DNA from: Clostridia bacterium
Lineage (GTDB): Bacteria > Aerophobota > Aerophobia > Aerophobales > AE-B3A
Direction of reading: 5' to 3'
NCBI GenBank assembly: GCA_009618505.1
Contig: WJOQ01000083.1
Coordinates: 1-8,208 of the forward strand
DNA: 8,208 nucleotides
Positions 6,549-8,208 of this stretch are shown piece by piece. The notes beneath the pieces were generated by a model. The model ran no database searches. It was not told where the DNA came from and saw only the letters and a program-made list of their open reading frames with translations. Position 1 is the stretch's first letter. Each line of letters opens with the position of its first letter. Position numbers and translations under genes: made by a program.

Positions 6549-6664
6549 GTAAAAGCGATTAGTTCCTACTAATGTAAAGGCGAATAGTTCCGCTTTTTTA
6601 GATTTTTTGACTGGAAACCTAGGTTATGTCTAAGTTTGAACCTCACGTAAAAGCGAAAAGTTCC
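6549..6664 (+). repeat. three copies of an 18-bp motif at the left end of the rve-type IS
   Basis: GTAAAAGCGATTAGTTCC (6549-6566), GTAAAGGCGAATAGTTCC (6574-6591) and GTAAAAGCGAAAAGTTCC (6647-6664) share GTAAA-GCGA-AGTTCC. The first two are 25 bp apart. The third overlaps the last base of the transposase stop codon. They are probably transposase-binding sites. Confidence 0.75.
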
Positions 6665-7905
6665 TATTTTTTAACCCAGGGAAACTCCTGAACAAATTCA
6701 TCCTTGTAAAAGGCTCTGATCTTCTTCTTAGGATGAATATGCAGTTCCACCTTAGCTTTGCGAGTAATGGATCTTCTGTTCCTCGTTAAATCATAGGTGG
6801 TTCCATTGTAGCTGAAGGTATTATCTTTCTTGAGGCATCTTTTTTCTCTGAGACAGAATATATCATCAAGATTTATACCTTCAGGAAGAGAGCTAAATCT
6901 TGTTTTTCCCTCTTCAAGCGCTCTTTGAAATCTTTCGTTTGGTGTCTCACCTATTCCCTCGTGAAACCTATTGTTGTAGAAGTCAATAAACTCTTGAAAT
7001 TTTTTATCAAACTCAGACAGGGAAAGGTTCTTGAATTCGTATTCTGTGCAAAACCAGGACTGAAAAAACTGGAACCATTTCTCTATCTTCCCAGTAGCTC
7101 TGGTATTTCCTAGGGAGTGGGTTAAGAGTGTAGAGCCTACTTTTAAAAGAGCATATTTTATCTGGGTTATGACCTCATCTGGGATAACTATCAGAGTTTG
7201 ATACATAGAGGGTTTTCTGGGATTGAATTTGAATTTACTATCACAATCAGTATAGGCTACCTCAAAGACACCGTATTTTTCCATCACTTCTCTTAAAACG
7301 AGCATATTGCTATAGACATCATCACTTTTAAAGAAATGTCCGGCAAGGATCTTTCTGGAGTGATCATCCAGGCATACTATGCAATAGATGAGCTTCTTTC
7401 CTAGGTAGAAGAACCAGCTTCTTGAGGATGAGGTATCTAGTTGAACAAGTTCTCCTACGTTCTCCATCTCAAATCTTTTTGCTGGTCTGAATCTAACTAC
7501 TGCCGGTCTATAGTCAGGAAGCTCAAGGAGAATATTTCTCACTGTTGTCCTATTAAGCTTTACCAACATTCCTCTTTCTTTGAGCTCTCTTTCGGCAACG
7601 TAGGCTATATGGGGATTGGTGAAATTAGGATGCATTTCCTTGATTCCCTTTACCTTATCCCTTATTACGGTGTCTATCTTATTCCAAGGTTCTCCTGATT
7701 TAGTATGAATTAGAGAGCTCAGGGAATAGTTTCCCTTACGATATTTTTTTAAAAGCTTCCGTATCTGTCTGTCAGATCTTAATTTTAGTTCTTTAGCTGC
7801 CTGAGATTGAGTTATTTTCTTTTTAATGACCAGACTCAGGACTTTAGCCCTATGAAGAATTTTCTCAGCGTAGACAGATCCATCTTTTTGATTTTTCCGC
7901 TTCAT
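6664..7905 (-). CDS. rve/DDE transposase (IS481/ISNCY-like)
   Basis: From ATG 7905 the protein has 413 residues. ATG 7905 is preceded by AAGGAGGAG; the longer TTG start at 7929 has no such site and would lie inside the leader hairpin. An HTH occupies about residues 15-55 (KKKITQSQAAKELKL with RSDRQIRKLLKKY). A second DNA-binding stretch follows (NFTNPHIAYVAERELKERG). The retroviral-integrase core has D157 in LVQLDTSSS, D220 in AYTDCDSKF and E275 in RATGKIEKWFQ. The D-to-E interval is longer than the roughly 35 residues of IS481 and IS3. C-terminal motifs include FYNNRFHEGIGETPNERF and a beta-rich tail (TFSYNGTTYDLTRN) like that of Mu-type transposases. The frame is intact. Superfamily is sure; the exact IS family is not. 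Confidence 0.83.
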   Translation of the reverse strand: MKRKNQKDGSVYAEKILHRAKVLSLVIKKKITQSQAAKELKLRSDRQIRKLLKKYRKGNYSLSSLIHTKSGEPWNKIDTVIRDKVKGIKEMHPNFTNPHIAYVAERELKERGMLVKLNRTTVRNILLELPDYRPAVVRFRPAKRFEMENVGELVQLDTSSSRSWFFYLGKKLIYCIVCLDDHSRKILAGHFFKSDDVYSNMLVLREVMEKYGVFEVAYTDCDSKFKFNPRKPSMYQTLIVIPDEVITQIKYALLKVGSTLLTHSLGNTRATGKIEKWFQFFQSWFCTEYEFKNLSLSEFDKKFQEFIDFYNNRFHEGIGETPNERFQRALEEGKTRFSSLPEGINLDDIFCLREKRCLKKDNTFSYNGTTYDLTRNRRSITRKAKVELHIHPKKKIRAFYKDEFVQEFPWVKK

Positions 7906-7951
7906 GATTCTCCTCCTTGAAGTTTTCAATCATTATACTTCAAGGAGAATC
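7906..7951 (-). promoter_or_regulatory. leader hairpin masking the transposase ribosome site, with -10 box in its loop
   Basis: In minus-strand RNA GATTCTCCTTGAAGT (complement of 7937-7951) pairs over 15 bp with ACTTCAAGGAGGAGAATC (complement of 7906-7923), leaving a 3-base bulge and a 13-base loop. The 3' arm is the ribosome site itself and ends one base before ATG 7905. TATAAT reads on the minus strand at 7937-7932, just inside the loop. Transcripts from it would start near 7925, without the 5' arm. The -35 region is weak. Confidence 0.7.
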
Positions 7952-7957
7952 AAAAGC

Positions 7958-8000
7958 GGAACTATTACCTTTTACAAAAAGCGGAATTTTTCGCTTTTAC
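7958..8000 (-). repeat. two copies of the 18-bp motif at the right end of the rve-type IS
   Basis: On the minus strand, GTAAAAGCGAAAAATTCC (7983-8000) and GTAAAAGGTAATAGTTCC (7958-7975) repeat the motif of the other end in inverted orientation, again 25 bp apart. The equal spacing at both ends argues for paired binding sites of the transposase. Confidence 0.75.
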
Positions 8001-8011
8001 GTAACACAGGC

Positions 8012-8039
8012 TTGACAAATATAATATCTGTTATATAAT
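8012..8039 (+). promoter_or_regulatory. strong promoter of the GntR-family gene
   Basis: TTGACA (8012-8017), a 16-bp spacer and TATAAT (8034-8039) match both consensus hexamers exactly. Transcription should begin near 8046. A second TATAAT at 8020-8025 is too close to this -35 to use it. Confidence 0.82.
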
Positions 8040-8050
8040 AAATAACCTAG

Positions 8051-8064
8051 TACGGATGACCGTA
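8051..8064. promoter_or_regulatory. operator-like palindrome
   Basis: TACGG-ATGA-CCGTA is a perfect 5-bp inverted repeat with a 4-base centre. It lies about 11 bases after the -10 box, where a bound repressor would block transcription. GntR regulators often bind such sites in front of their own genes, so self-regulation is likely but unproven. Confidence 0.5.
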
Positions 8065-8074
8065 TATGCATATA
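8063..8074. repeat. 12-bp perfect palindrome
   Basis: TATATGCATATA is its own complement and overlaps the operator-like repeat by two bases. It may be a second binding site or merely AT-rich leader DNA. Confidence 0.35.
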
Positions 8075-8098
8075 AGCAGAAAGGAGTAAATAGAAATA

Positions 8099-8208
8099 AT
8101 GAAAATTGATCCCCAAAGCCCCCTTCCTAAGTATCACCAATTGAAGGAGATCATAAAAGAGTCTAGCAAAAAAGGTATGATTAAACCCAATGAGAGGATT
8201 CAATCTGA
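8099..8208 (+). CDS. GntR-family transcriptional regulator, N-terminal 36 residues
   Basis: The gene runs off the window. It begins MKIDPQSPLPKYHQLKEIIK and continues to KPNERIQS. The pattern of a short N-terminal lead, [SP]-x-P-x-Y-x-Q-[IL]-x-x-x-[IL] and then a stretch like G-x-[IL]-K-P-x-[ED]-[KR]-[IL] is the start of the winged-HTH of GntR repressors, most like the HutC type. That type senses small molecules, including amino-sugar phosphates (NagR, DasR), with a C-terminal UTRA domain not visible here. AAGGAG (8081-8086) precedes ATG 8099 by 12 bases, a little far. With the strong promoter and palindrome upstream it is likely the first, self-controlled gene of an operon extending to the right. 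Control of an amino-sugar operon is inference from the neighbours. Confidence 0.82.
   Translation, partial: MKIDPQSPLPKYHQLKEIIKESSKKGMIKPNERIQS

Larger units (their letters stand above)
6542..8007 (-). mobile_element. complete single-gene IS with rve-type transposase
   Basis: The element is about 1466 bp. Both ends read GTGTTACGTAAAAGCGA inward (17 bp exact: 6542-6558 and the complement of 7991-8007). Between them is one minus-strand transposase gene and five copies of an 18-bp motif. I could not find a convincing target duplication: the bases before 6542 (AAGGTCGG) and after 8007 (AGGCTTGA) do not match. This suggests a short or absent duplication, or that one flank was rearranged. It ends five bases before the -35 box of the GntR gene promoter. 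Confidence 0.78.

Noticed and set aside
7906..7929. TTG at 7929 as start of the rve-type transposase
   Set aside because: It lies in the leader hairpin without a ribosome site, while ATG 7905 follows AAGGAGGAG.
7997..8203. 68-codon minus-strand frame over the GntR gene start
   Set aside because: It crosses the IS end, a consensus promoter and the GntR coding region, and has no ribosome site I could see.

Overview
The window looks like a piece of an AT-rich bacterial genome. It has bacterial Shine-Dalgarno sequences, a near-consensus sigma-70-type promoter, a GntR-type regulator and bacterial IS elements. I cannot name the phylum from sequence alone. The theme of the host genes is amino-sugar (chitin, chitosan or peptidoglycan sugar) catabolism, in a locus that is being broken up by insertion sequences.

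Left part (1-3091). The last 13 codons of an unidentified gene are followed by a probable terminator. Next comes a 5'-truncated murQ (N-acetylmuramic acid 6-phosphate etherase) remnant without its N-terminal part. Then comes one complete gene of glycoside hydrolase family 94 (698-3091), very close to N,N'-diacetylchitobiose phosphorylase; it is the only intact catabolic gene in the window.

Middle (3173-4195). A fragment of a GH2 exo-beta-D-glucosaminidase (CsxA-like) gene follows. It has lost its N-terminal start, carries an in-frame TAG exactly where a conserved Trp should be, and is cut before its catalytic barrel. The cut runs directly into the interior of an oppositely oriented transposase gene, of which only the first ~50 codons, the leader and the terminal repeats survive. 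This chimeric joint implies an IS insertion followed by a deletion.

Right part (4196-8007). Two apparently complete IS elements stand next to the remnant. The first (about 4196-6530) carries a DUF6788-type small gene and an IS4/IS1634-like DDE transposase; I could delimit it by 16-bp imperfect inverted repeats and an 8-bp direct repeat. The second (about 6542-8007) carries a minus-strand rve/DDE transposase and five copies of an 18-bp motif at its ends. All three elements have a leader hairpin that can hide the transposase-operon ribosome binding site. In the two complete elements the inferred transcription start falls inside or after the 5' arm, so only read-through RNA from outside would fold the hairpin.

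Right edge (8008-8208). Five bases beyond the last IS lies a strong promoter (TTGACA, 16 bp, TATAAT), an operator-like palindrome and the first 36 codons of a GntR-family regulator, probably the first gene of a further operon.
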